A DNA stretch of 64,000 nucleotides from Effrenium voratum (Eukaryota; Sar; Dinophyceae; Suessiales; Symbiodiniaceae). This document shows positions 12,239 to 21,362 of the stretch, in pieces. The notes beneath the pieces are model-generated. The model had not been told where the DNA came from. It worked only from the letters and a program-made list of their open reading frames with translations, and did no database searches. Numbering within the stretch: position 1 is the first letter of the stretch; the number at the start of each line of letters is the position of its first letter. The DNA is taken from assembly GCA_963377175.1 (NCBI GenBank), contig CAUJNA010003248.1, positions 435,326 through 499,325 of the forward strand, given 5' to 3'. Position numbers and translations under genes: made by a program.

Positions 12239-12607
12239 TCAGCCGGGCCCCTCAACGGCAGGCCAAGGCAAGACAAAATCGGAAACGAGCAAGCAGCTGA
12301 GACGCAGCTTTGAAGACTCTGCGTGCAGCGTTGCACTCTGTTCTTGCGCCACTGTCGCCCCAAACCAAAAAGTCGTAGATATTGCGACCGTAAGGAAATC
12401 GAGTTCACGGCCTTTCTCTAAGCTGCCAGGTCTGTCAGTCAGTTGCTCGTCCCACTGCGTGCCGAGAACGCATGTGGGCCTCAGCCTGCCAAGCTCCTGG
12501 AAAGCTTCTCTCATTGCCCTGTTCTGTGCACTGACCGCGTGGGACGGCCCTCTGTACAAGGGAAAGGCAATGGGCCCAGCGACTCCAGCCAACAGCAATA
12601 CAGTCAT
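12239..12607 (-). CDS. Candidate exon, unidentified
   Basis: A 122-codon minus-strand frame. The N-terminal two thirds has globular-protein composition (start VLLLAGVAGPIAFPLYRGP, later REAFQELGRLRPTCVLGTQW). No known domain recognised. Part of a run of exon-like minus-strand frames between 12.2 and 16.5 kb; the reading frame changes between them, as expected for exons separated by introns. Confidence 0.3.
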   Translation of the reverse strand: MTVLLLAGVAGPIAFPLYRGPSHAVSAQNRAMREAFQELGRLRPTCVLGTQWDEQLTDRPGSLEKGRELDFLTVAISTTFWFGATVAQEQSATLHAESSKLRLSCLLVSDFVLPWPAVEGPG

Positions 12608-13902
12608 GACGCTTCTCAGGGACGCTCAGAACCTCATCGAGGCGAGGCGGGAAGATTGAGGAAAATGAGCTGGAGTTCATTGCTCCCGCTCGAAGTATCA
12701 TGCTGTCCGAAAATAGGACTTCTTCGGTCCGCACGCGTCTGCGAACATGTGCCGCACAGCTCCCTTTTCTAAAGTCCCTGCAGGGCACTTGATGTGGCGG
12801 AAACCAGCTCAACACAGCACTTGTTTGGCAAGAGGTATTTCAAGCCTGCCCTGTACAATCTGGGAGGGGCACAGTCTACTTCGCTGGAAGACCCCGAAAA
12901 CAATACCTATGAAAAGAAGCATGCCTTCCGTTCAGGATGCATCCAGAAAAACATTCTCGCTGGAGCGCTCCTTGGCTGGCTTCAAACGCTACCCTGGTCT
13001 GAGATGTTGAACCGTTGTGGGTCAAAGGGCTGCCTCGACACAAATTCTGCAACAAAATAGCCCTACCCACAGCATGCAAGGATCCGGGTGATCAGGCCGC
13101 AACGCAGAGGAGCCTGTCACAAAGCAGGCCACCACCTCTCGGCATCCAACGCCGTCCTTCTGTTGACAGCCTGCAGTGCTGGCAGCTTCCACAAGAAACC
13201 AACCCAGTTCAGTTGGGCCAAGGCACCGTCCATGACTCACCTCAGAAGCCAGAGGAAGCTGCTTCCGCGCCAAAAAAGAGTATGATCATCGCTCGACACG
13301 CACCCTGCTCTTGGGCAGGCCCAAGAAGAAACTGATCTCACCTCAAGTGAGGGAAGTGGTAGATGCCTGGCACTAGGCGCGCTCACGGCAGCAAACGGAG
13401 TTGCCATCTGAGCGCTGCAGCTCCTGTCATGGGCATCTGCATCTTACCCGGCGCACGGCACTCACGAAGTCGCATCCTGGCCAAGGGCGTCCCGCAGTGG
13501 CCAGGGCAGCACCGCCAAATCTGAGCCACCTGCGCGCTGCGACGTGGAGGCCACGTGACATGCCGCGTGAATCACGGCTGCATGGTCTGGCCTGCTGCTA
13601 GGTGGCCCCTCAGCGGCAAACTCTAAGCCGTCCTCTTAAAGAAAGCGTTGCCCCGATGACCGTTGACCGAGTCAGGCCAAGCAGCAGCAAAACCTCCAAG
13701 CGGAAGGAAGCGCGCCCGGCCAGCACCTGGGCGCAGCACACCGAAATGAAAAGGGCGAAATGGATAATGCAACAAATCCCGCCTCTGTGCTGGGTGGCGG
13801 AAGCTGCCGCGGGCTCAATGCACAGAGCCTGGCTTCAGATGCTTCAGAATGTAGTCAAGCTGGATGCATCAGCTGCAGCCAAGCAACATCGGCGTGTGGG
13901 GA

Positions 13903-14184
13903 TCATTGCTGGGAAACAACCTGCTTGAGCCTTTTGCAAGCGGCGAGCGTGCAGGGTCTCAGAGAATGCGGCATGCCTCCATACAGCAAACCGCGCAGCT
14001 TGTTCAATTCTCTGAGATTAAATTCTGAGGGTTCGACGACGGTTCCACCCGGCGACGTGATTTCCACAACCATTCGCTTTTCGTCCATATACCTGAGGCC
14101 GCAAATATCGCAACAACAAAATGCAGGTTGTAGAGGCCGGGTGTTGGTTGAGCAATACCGGAAAGTCTGCTGGAAAAAATCCAC
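13903..14184 (-). CDS. Candidate exon with CCxxC motif
   Basis: A 93-codon minus-strand frame with convincing composition: a Cys pair (FCCCDICGLRYMDEKR), a beta-like stretch (MVVEITSPGGTVV) and an amphipathic part (FNLRELNKLRGLLYGG). This is the best single exon candidate in the first 17 kb. The Cys motif alone does not identify a zinc-binding family. Confidence 0.4.
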   Translation of the reverse strand: MDFFQQTFRYCSTNTRPLQPAFCCCDICGLRYMDEKRMVVEITSPGGTVVEPSEFNLRELNKLRGLLYGGMPHSLRPCTLAACKRLKQVVSQQ

Positions 14185-15068
14185 TCAGCAGAAAACAGCC
14201 AGATCCGTTGAGCAAAGACGACATTATTGCAAGAAATTCACGCACGTGCCTTCTAGTCTCTGCCACGAGCTGCATGGAGGAATTGTAGCTCCTGCAAACT
14301 TCACGCTCAAGCTCAGATTTGGAGCGCTGGTCACTGGAGGCTTGCGCACGCCAGCAAAGTTCCAAACCAAAGCAAAAGGACAGCGTGCACAAAGCCGAAA
14401 GGCAACTGACAAGTAGTGGGGGGGGGTTAAAAAAGCCCCCCACAAGCCAAAGCCATAGAAGTTACAACAAAGCTGGCTAGGAGCTGTCCTCACCAAAAGC
14501 GCCTCTCCCAGCTCATCCTTGCAACCAGCCGCGGTGGGGCGGGAAGCAAGGAGAAAAGGAAGCAGCAAGTCAGGAATTCTCACCATTCTCTTCGCTGGCG
14601 AAGCACAAGACAATATCTGGACAGCATACGAAAATGCTGGGCTACCGGCCCAGCTTGGCTCAAGAAAGGTGGGCCTCTCCAAGCAAGCCGCATCTCAAGC
14701 CAACAAGCATGAATGCAGGTCTTGCGTTGGGGCGTGTAGCAGCAGGAGCAAGTGATTTGGCGCCTCTTCAACCCAATTGTTCTGGGCATGAGGTTTCGTC
14801 AAGCAATGCAAACCCTTGTCATCCCAAAACTGTTCCTTCAAGGCAGCGAAGGCATAACCCGGAGACCAGGGCACAAACGAATACGTCTTTTCCGTGGCCT
14901 GTCACTATTGTCCTTGCAGCTCTGAACCTCACAAACTACTTCCAGCCAAACATCCATAAAGGCTTGCCACAACTCAGGCTGTGAATTTCAAACTACACCT
15001 TTTAGACCTCATTCTTACTACGTCCACCTGAAAGTCGTAGCCGACTCAAGACCAAGGCATGCACGCCA

Positions 15069-15272
15069 TCACCCACATGGAAGGTGCTCTTCACCGATGC
15101 CTGCCGAAGAAAAACGAAACGCGGAAGTGTTCCCAAGGACTGCACTGCAAGCCTTCAACTCGTTGGAGATCTCAAACCAACTCCCTATCCTCAGGTCAGA
15201 TCTGTTGAAATTGTGCGGCTTGATCCAATGCATCATCTTATTCAACTGTTCATTTTCTTGCGCACACTCACA
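15069..15272 (-). CDS. Candidate exon, unidentified
   Basis: Minus-strand frame with protein-like composition (ENEQLNKMMHWIKPHNFNRS, then IGSWFEISNELKACSAV). Close to two other exon-like frames on the same strand at 15285-15478 and 15850-16089. No family recognised. Confidence 0.35.
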   Translation of the reverse strand, partial: CECAQENEQLNKMMHWIKPHNFNRSDLRIGSWFEISNELKACSAVLGNTSAFRFSSAGIGEEHLPCG

Positions 15273-15284
15273 CACTGAGAGCCC

Positions 15285-15478
15285 AGCTGCTTGATCTTCT
15301 GCCGCTGCTGGAATGCACCTGCAGGGTGGGCATGTGCCCTCTTCCACATTCTTGCACACAGGCCGAATTTGCAGTGAATTCCAGGCTGCTGCAAACTGAG
15401 GTAGCTGCCGTACTTGCTCTTCCGGGCATCTTGTCTCAGGTCCGTTCCCAGTCCCATCTCCTCCAGAAACCTTGCCAC
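15285..15478 (-). CDS. Candidate exon, unidentified
   Basis: Minus-strand frame reading ARFLEEMGLGTDLRQDARKS and later CKFGLCARMWKRAHAHP. The next exon candidate upstream (15436-15642) overlaps it in a different frame and reads GCGHGLMGDCRMVLGCYAV; where one gives way to the other cannot be fixed by eye. No family recognised. Confidence 0.35.
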
Positions 15479-15849
15479 ATCTCGCCACTGGCTTGAGCAC
15501 AGGGCAGATTACTCCGGGCCTGTCGGTGTTGCCAACCACTTCCACACAAAGCCTTGCAGCGGACGGCATAGCAGCCGAGCACCATGCGGCAGTCCCCCAT
15601 CAGGCCATGACCACACCCCCGTGAAGTTGGGGTGTGCCACATCCAGCTCCGGAAAGTTCACCAAGTAGTCTGTCAACGAAACTTTGGTTAATCCGTATTA
15701 CCTTGGCATCTGCGGGCCTGTATATCCATCAGGAGTGACCGGAAGAAACTTCGGCGAAGCCTGAAGTTCATGAGCAACACAGAGAGGGAAACGCCTGCTA
15801 AGCTAGCCGCCAGATCTGCGTCCTTGGGATCCTGGGTGCGAATCTTGTT

Positions 15850-16089
15850 TCATGTCCACCGAAAGCTTTCCATACTCAGCGAAGCGCGGGTTCGCAGCTT
15901 GGCGTGCAGCACCTGGTTGGAAAGTGGCACGCGCTGCTGATCAACACGGGCCCCAGTCAAAGCAAGCAGGGGACCTGCATGAGAGTTGTAAATGAGATGG
16001 GAGAATGCTTCTTTCCCAAGAAACCCGCAAAACAGTTCCCTTGCTGGCTTGTTCAAATCCACCGGAAAATATATGACGGCTGTGCACAA
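15850..16089 (-). CDS. Candidate exon, unidentified
   Basis: A 79-codon minus-strand frame of ordinary globular composition (AVIYFPVDLNKPARELFCGF, then HLIYNSHAGPLLALTGARVD). Likely part of the same split minus-strand gene as its neighbours. No motif identifies a function. Confidence 0.4.
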   Translation of the reverse strand: MCTAVIYFPVDLNKPARELFCGFLGKEAFSHLIYNSHAGPLLALTGARVDQQRVPLSNQVLHAKLRTRASLSMESFRWT

Positions 16090-16190
16090 TTTTCGATGTC
16101 AAACACAGCATGCTCGGGCACAGGCCACCAAGCACCATAACGCGACTGCTTCTCCTCACCCAGCCTGCGCAAAGCCCAACAAGCGGAAGA

Positions 16191-16553
16191 TCATGTGAGA
16201 ACTGCACACATCAAAGCCTTGCACCAGCGCTGTTTGCAGGGCTGGTCTTCGCCTCTGGCGCGCAAGGCCCGCAGACTGAAAGAAAACCTCGAAACCAAAA
16301 AGCGCGAGCCCACAAACCCTGCCGGGAATGCAGAACCCCTTCCAGGCACGATATCTGAAGGTTCAACTGACCTTAGCTGGCAACTGTTTGTCATCATGTT
16401 TCCGAAACGCTGCCCGTGCAGCAGAGTGGCAATGAAGCTGTGGTTGACGTGCTTGCCCCACTTCTGGCCTCGCGTGCAGACGCATAGCCACGCAAAGCAT
16501 GCTTTCGGTCGCAACCCACCTCCTTCATCGCAGACAGGCCAAATGCGAAGCAT
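16191..16553 (-). CDS. Candidate exon, unidentified
   Basis: A 120-codon minus-strand frame. The first half is protein-like (RGQKWGKHVNHSFIATLLHG, then RFGNMMTNSCQLRSVEP); the second half may already be intron. It is the most upstream exon-like frame of the minus-strand cluster. The sequence beyond it to 16920 is AT-richer and shows no gene. Confidence 0.35.
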   Translation of the reverse strand: MLRIWPVCDEGGGLRPKACFAWLCVCTRGQKWGKHVNHSFIATLLHGQRFGNMMTNSCQLRSVEPSDIVPGRGSAFPAGFVGSRFLVSRFSFSLRALRARGEDQPCKQRWCKALMCAVLT

Positions 16554-16929
16554 ATGAATCTTCGAATGTTGATCCTTTGCTAGCCAAGTGCGTTGTCCCT
16601 GTGATGGAACATAGTTAAATTGGTCTCAAAACTTGGCGTGATTTCTTGCCGCCTTGCTGTGCCTGTTCGAATGGCCAGCCACAATTGAGCCTATCAGCTT
16701 CGGACGAACAACAAACACAAGTTGTCAACAGTGAGCAGTTCTTGTTGGCCTGTCAACAGCGGACATGCACATTCGAAAAAAACTTAAACATCCTTCAACA
16801 AACGTTGAACACCTGACGCAAAACAACAAGTTGCCTTAGCACACCAACACAATATGATCATGGACAAGAAAATGGTCCGCAATATGTCGAGCAACGCCGG
16901 CTAACGAAGACACAATTTCGAAGCTATCT

Positions 16930-18152
16930 TTGTATATTTCCCTTTCCCATTGGAGGGCTGACCGACGGGCAGCGCTGTGGTGGGAGGCGGCGCGCGCGGA
17001 GCTGTCTGCCGCGGCGCCTGCTCCCCCATCCGCCCTTCTCGCTTTCCTGGAAGCCTCGCCGGCTGATGGGGCTGCAGTCTTGGCGGCGCAGCTGCAGCAA
17101 GCCGCGACGCTGCTGCCGTCTGGCGCGCGAGTCCACCTGGCTTGGGCCACCCGCGTTCTGTCGCGGGCGGACGGCTACATCGTAGCCCCGGCGCAGGAGG
17201 CCTGCTTACAGGTGTTTGGCGGGTTGCGGTTTGCTTCGGCGCTTGATCGCCACCCCAACTCGTTCCGGCTCCCGCCAGCGCCTGCCGCGGCCGCGCCTGG
17301 CGCGCCTGCCGAGCGGCGCGGCCTTGCCGCGAGCGACACGCCTGCGGCTGGCCGCAATGGGGGCATTTGTGTGCCGACGCCAGTCGACCTGCCCGAACAC
17401 GCGCCGCCGGCGCAGGACCGACCGGGCGCTGCCGGGCGAGACGGCGTTGCCCCGGCCGTCGCCGCCCCCGCCGCACGCATGGCACTGCCCCGGGGCCTTG
17501 TCCTGCCGCGGCGGGTCCCCATGAAAACGACACCGGCAGCACCTTGAGCTCTGTTGCGCGGGCCCTCGATCACGCCGCTGCTCAGCGGGCGGAGGTTGAC
17601 GCCGAGCCGGGCGCAAGCGAGCGCGAGGCTTCCAGTGCGGCGGCTCGCCAGGCGGCGCACCCCTTGCCGCGAGTGCCGCGTGCTTCCTGGGCGTGGCTGG
17701 ACACCGTTGAGCTCGCCGCTGAGTTTGCGAGCCCTGTTCCTACTCTGCAAGGGGTTCCTGGCTTCATGCTGCCAGGAGTGCGCCGAGCATGGGCGTTCGC
17801 TTTGCGCGCGCTGTGCACCGATGACCCCCGGACGGGGGCCACGCAGGTGCGCGCTTGGAAGCTTTTCCTGCTGCTGCCCAGGCTGCTGTTCACACGCGGC
17901 GCCTCTCGGGGCGCGGAAGGCAAGGCGGAACTCCTGCAGCGCATCTCGGCCTTCCACGCCGGCCGCTGGGAGGCGCTGCTGGACCGAGCGCGCGCCCTTC
18001 AACCTGGCGTGCGCACCTCGGAGCTGCCCACGTCGGCGCAGCTGCGTGCGCGTGCGTGCGCCCAGGTCCGGCAGGGCCACTTGTCCCGCGCGCGCGGCGG
18101 ACACTCACTTCAGCATCGCTGGCCCCGGGCGATGAAGCAACCCTGGCCGGAA
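16930..18152 (+). pseudogene. LINE protein, N-terminal region (frameshifted)
   Basis: Frames at 16930-17547 and 17530-18100 give an Ala/Arg/Leu-rich protein. The second contains RAWKLFLLLPRLLFTRG and a later LSRA...TLTSASLAPGDEATLAG segment, which from memory of dinoflagellate LINE proteins is typical of the part just before the RT. Frame changes fall near 17520 and 18095. Long antisense open frames on the other strand are a by-product of high GC. The last codons before the insert read TLAGI and resume after it with ALSDPDRRPP. Confidence 0.7.
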
Positions 18153-18526
18153 TTCCAGAGGCAAATGATGGTTGACTGGAAAGAAGAATTACATTGTGTC
18201 ATCACTTTATTGTCTGGCATCCCATCTTTCCAGGTCCTTGAGTCTATTCTCTTCATTCTGTAGACACGCCATCTCTTCACCATATGCTGACTCCAGGATA
18301 TTTTATGGTTTACTGTAAAGACTGTCCAGAAGCTGTAAATGATTGGGAATTAATGTGACATAAAGATAAGATCCCAAAGGTATTAATATCCGATTCCCTT
18401 CCTAACATCCGGATCTGGGATAATTAATTCTTCTTTGTCCACCACCTAATCTTCACTGTAGGACCTATCCCAATATCTACCAACCAAGGAATTCCTAAGA
18501 AGAATGGAGTTGGAGGAAGGAATCGC
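18153..18526. mobile_element. 374-bp AT-rich insertion in the LINE
   Basis: AT-rich sequence unlike the very GC-rich LINE on both sides. It is flanked by a 5-bp direct repeat GGAAT (18148-18152 and 18522-18526). Removing the insert and one GGAAT rejoins the LINE frame as TLAGIALSDPDRRPP, so GGAAT looks like a target-site duplication. No terminal inverted repeats or coding capacity are seen. It could be a short interspersed element, a MITE-like element, or an introner-type insertion (an AG|GC boundary lies at its left side). Confidence 0.65.
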
Positions 18527-20053
18527 CTTGTCCGACCCGGACCGCCGCCCGCCACAGCCTCGAAGGCCGCTTCCGCCGCCGCCCTCTCTGCCGGCGGCCG
18601 CTATCCGGCTCGATGCTGCCGCCGTAGCGGACCCCCTCCGCACGGCCAAAAAGGGCACGGCGGCGGGCCTGTCCGGCGCCACGGTTGACCACTACAAAAT
18701 CCTGCTGGCCGATGAGGCCACGCTTGCGCTGTTTGCCGAGGCGACAACGAAGCTAGCCAACGCGGATGTCCCAGAGCCCATACTCGCAGCGCTCGCCCTA
18801 GCTCGCCTCATGGTGTTGCAGAAGCCTAGCGGCGGAGTGAGGGGCATTGCAACTGGCGACACCTTTCGTCGCCTGGTCGCCCGCACGCTCGCCCGGCGCT
18901 ATGCGCGCCGCTTCGATGAGGCCACCAGGCCGTACCAGTTCGCGCTGCAAGCGCGAGCTGGGACGGATTGCCTGGCCGCTTTGCTTCGCGCTGCCACCGA
19001 GCTCGACCCCGCAGCCACCGTCGTGTCTCTTGACGGGCGTTGCGCTTCTGACTCGGTGTCCCGGGCTGCTTTCCTCGACAAACTTGCGGAAGTGACGCCT
19101 TCGCTTGTACCCTTTGTCCGCGCCTTCTATGCGCGGCAATCGGTGTACTTGTGGTGGCCTGCCACAGCATCCTACAGGGCGATGGCTGTGAGCAGGGCGA
19201 CGCGTTGGCTCCCGCCCTGTTTGCCCTTGCGCAGCACGCGGCGCTGGTGGCGGCTTCCCAGCAGCTCCGGCCGGGAGAGTTTCTTGCTGCTTTCTTGGAC
19301 GACTTGTATATCGTCACCGTGCCCAATCGCGCGCGCGCCGCGCTCGAAGCGGAACTTGCCGGGGTTGCCGCCAACCTAGGCAAAACGCGCGTCTACAATC
19401 GCGCCGGGGGCGCCGCTCCGCCGGGCATTTCGGAGCTCGGCCCTGAGGCGTGGCGTGGCGACAAACCGTTGCCCGAGCGTGGGTTTGTTGCCCTCGGCAC
19501 GCCCATCGGCGCCCCGGAGTACGTTGCCGCGTGCGCGAGGGAGCGCCTGGAGCAGGAGCAGGGCTTGCTGGCGGAGCTGCCGCAGCTGCCTGACTTGCAG
19601 TGCGCCTGGCTGCTGCTCCTCTTTTGCGCCGCGCCTCGGGCGCAACACTTGCTCCGCACCGTGCCACCTTCCAAATCGGCGGCATACGCGGAAGCACATG
19701 ACCATGCGGTTTGGGGCACACTGCAAGCGCTCCTCGGCGAGCGCGGCGCCGCTTGGCCGGATGCCCGCCGCCTTGCCTTTCTTCCAGGGCGCGAGGGCGG
19801 CCTTGGCCTCTTGTGTGCCACACGCGCTGCGCCTGCCGCCTACTGGGCGGCCTGGGCCGATTCCTTGCCGGTCATGCTCCAGCGTCGCCCTGATGCGGCG
19901 GAGCGATGTGTGCGGGAGCTCCTTGTAGACGACGAAGCTGCCGCCCCTTGCCTTCGCGAGGCGGCCGTCGCTGGCGACCTGCTCCGGCGCCACTGGCCCG
20001 AGCGTCCGTCCGGACATCCTTGCGCGCGCGGCCCCTCCCGCTGTAGCGGATGA
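18527..20053 (+). pseudogene. LINE reverse transcriptase (frameshifted)
   Basis: Reverse transcriptase core in two frames. First frame (to about 19160): template-grip region KPSGGVRGIATGDTFRRLVA and motif A SLDGRCASDSVSRAAF. Second frame (from about 19151): motif B QGDGCEQGDALAPALF and motif C FLDDLY with the catalytic DD near 19295. The lineage matches LINE reverse transcriptases. A frameshift between motifs A and B near 19155 makes it non-functional. A long C-terminal region follows motif C up to 20053. Confidence 0.85.
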
Positions 20054-20144
20054 CAGTGAACCAGGCGATTGGCCGCATGGTTGGCAGCTTCTCGCGTCTC
20101 GCGCACTCAACTCCCATTTTCGCGAGACCGAGCTTCTGCCACAC

Positions 20145-20440
20145 ATGCGGCCGAGCGACCGCGACTGTCTCCGCTCGCAGTCTGGCCCGCATGCTTGGCT
20201 TGCGGCTGTGCCGACTGACCCGGGCACCACGCTGCCCCCGGCGCACATGCACGTCGCCTTGCGCAGGCGCCTGCGCCTCGCGCTGCCCCTCACGCACCGG
20301 TATTGCGGAAGCGATGGGTTCCCGGGGTGCGGCGCCGCGCTCGATGTCTTGGGCGACCATGCGGCAGCGTGCCCGCGCAGCGGACTGTTGGCCCGCCGCG
20401 CCCCCTTGCTTGAACAAGCGTGGGTCCGCGTCGCGCGTGG
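20145..20440 (+). pseudogene. LINE C-terminal Cys/His motif
   Basis: After another frame change the plus strand reads a Cys-His segment, RYCGSDGFPGCGAALD then VLGDHAAACPRSGLLARR. This resembles the CCHC-like motif that precedes the nuclease domain in LINEs with a C-terminal restriction-like endonuclease. The frame is cut at 20440 by the DIRS-like terminal repeat. The same GDHxxAC motif recurs in the relics at 31.7 and 33.4 kb. Confidence 0.75.
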
Positions 20441-20632
20441 GTTAGAATCTTGGTCACTGCTTCAAGCCTAAAGGGACATGCGGGGAAAAAAGCAACCGAC
20501 CGGAGCAAACTCGATACGCGCTTTTTTACTTGAGCGTTGCTTAGAAGTGCAGGCTCAGAGATGCAGGTGGAGTGACGATGCGCGTCCACTCCATGTTCCT
20601 GCATCTCATGCGGAGCCTGTCGGAATACCCCC
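20441..20632 (-). repeat. Terminal direct repeat B2 of DIRS-like copy 1
   Basis: A 192-bp repeat starting GTTAGAATCTTGG and ending in five C on the plus strand. It matches 21127-21318 except for one base (G or A in GGGACATGCxGGG). Its left edge falls exactly at the break in the LINE frame, so it is taken as the element's 3' end. Confidence 0.9.
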
Positions 20633-21126
20633 TGAGGTCAACATTGCGTGTTCGACCATCACACAGGGTGTTTTACCCGTGGGGTGTGAGACGAAAAAAG
20701 AGGTATGCTGCACATGTATGCAATGCGTGCATAAGTGTGCATGGGAGGATGCGTCCTCCTGCAGGGGGGCCAGTCCGGGCTGGCAGAATGCCGATGGCAT
20801 TCGTCAATGTGCGCTTGCGTGCACTGCGTGGGCCTCGCTGCGTATGCTCGAAATGGTCCTGCGGGAGTATCGAGATGCAGTAAGCCGACGAAATGTTGGG
20901 AGCTGACCAGCTTCCGTTCATGCGGCTGCATGCGTCCCTCTATCAGGCCTTGTGGAGGCTGCATGCCACCTGGGCCGTGAAAGGGTGGGAGGGTGGGTTC
21001 AAAAAAGAACGAAAGAGGGGTCAAACCCTCCAGGCATGTCCCTTACCAAAAGGCTTGAAGCAGAAATGGCACGCGGCCGAAGATTCAACCAAGATTAAAA
21101 CACAGGGGAAAAGACAAACCCCTAGC
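20633..21126 (-). other. Inter-repeat segment (putative A2) of DIRS-like copy 1
   Basis: A 494-bp segment between the two B repeats. In split-direct-repeat elements this position holds a second copy of the 5' end (A1). No A1 was found upstream of the first ORF, so the name rests on layout alone. Its right end carries the left arms of the nested hairpin and a G-rich stretch with a small GTTC/GAAC hairpin near 20997-21010. Confidence 0.6.
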
Positions 21127-21171
21127 GTTAGAATCTTGGTCACTGCTTCAAGCCTAAAGGGACATGCAGGG
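21026..21171. other. Three-tier nested hairpin across the A2/B1 junction, copy 1
   Basis: Outer arms: CATGTCCCTT (21035-21044) with AAGGGACATG (21157-21166), and GGCTTGAAGCAG (21052-21063) with CTGCTTCAAGCC (21143-21154). Middle arms: ACCAAGATT (21088-21096) with AATCTTGGT (21132-21140). Inner arms: AGGGG (21104-21108) with CCCCT (21119-21123). The repeat boundary GC|GTTA is at 21126/21127, just outside the inner stem. It may be the recombinase crossover site or an RNA structure; function is inferred. Confidence 0.75.
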
Positions 21172-21318
21172 AAAAAAGCAACCGACCGGAGCAAACTCGA
21201 TACGCGCTTTTTTACTTGAGCGTTGCTTAGAAGTGCAGGCTCAGAGATGCAGGTGGAGTGACGATGCGCGTCCACTCCATGTTCCTGCATCTCATGCGGA
21301 GCCTGTCGGAATACCCCC
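21127..21318 (-). repeat. Direct repeat B1 of DIRS-like copy 1
   Basis: Second copy of the 192-bp repeat, 686 bp from B2 and 99% identical. It lies 44 bp beyond the stop of the RT polyprotein. Its last bases on the minus strand form the right-hand arms of the nested hairpin. Confidence 0.9.
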
Positions 21319-21362
21319 ACTTTAGAGTTCTAAGCAAACGGTCAAATCACCTTACCCCCTCT

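Larger units (their letters stand above)
16921..20440 (+). mobile_element. LINE (non-LTR retrotransposon) relic
   Basis: An abrupt change to very GC-rich sequence marks a plus-strand LINE copy. Pieces of one protein follow in order: an N-terminal Ala-rich region, reverse transcriptase motifs and a C-terminal Cys/His motif, spread over at least four frames. It is interrupted by an AT-rich insert at 18153-18526 and ends at 20440, exactly where the terminal repeat of the DIRS-like element begins. The expected C-terminal nuclease-like domain is missing here; decayed copies of it occur at 33.5-34.0 kb. The copy is dead. Confidence 0.85.

Noticed and set aside
14655..14668. CTTGGCTCAAG as a third spliced-leader relic
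   Set aside because: Only the last 10 bases of the leader match (TTGGCTCAAG); chance likely.
16040..16060. GTTCAAATCC as a tRNA T-loop
   Set aside because: No acceptor, D or anticodon stems can be formed around it; it lies in an exon-like frame.
16901..18104. Long antisense open frames opposite the LINE
   Set aside because: Arg/Ala/Pro-rich shadows produced by very high GC; the RT motifs are on the plus strand.
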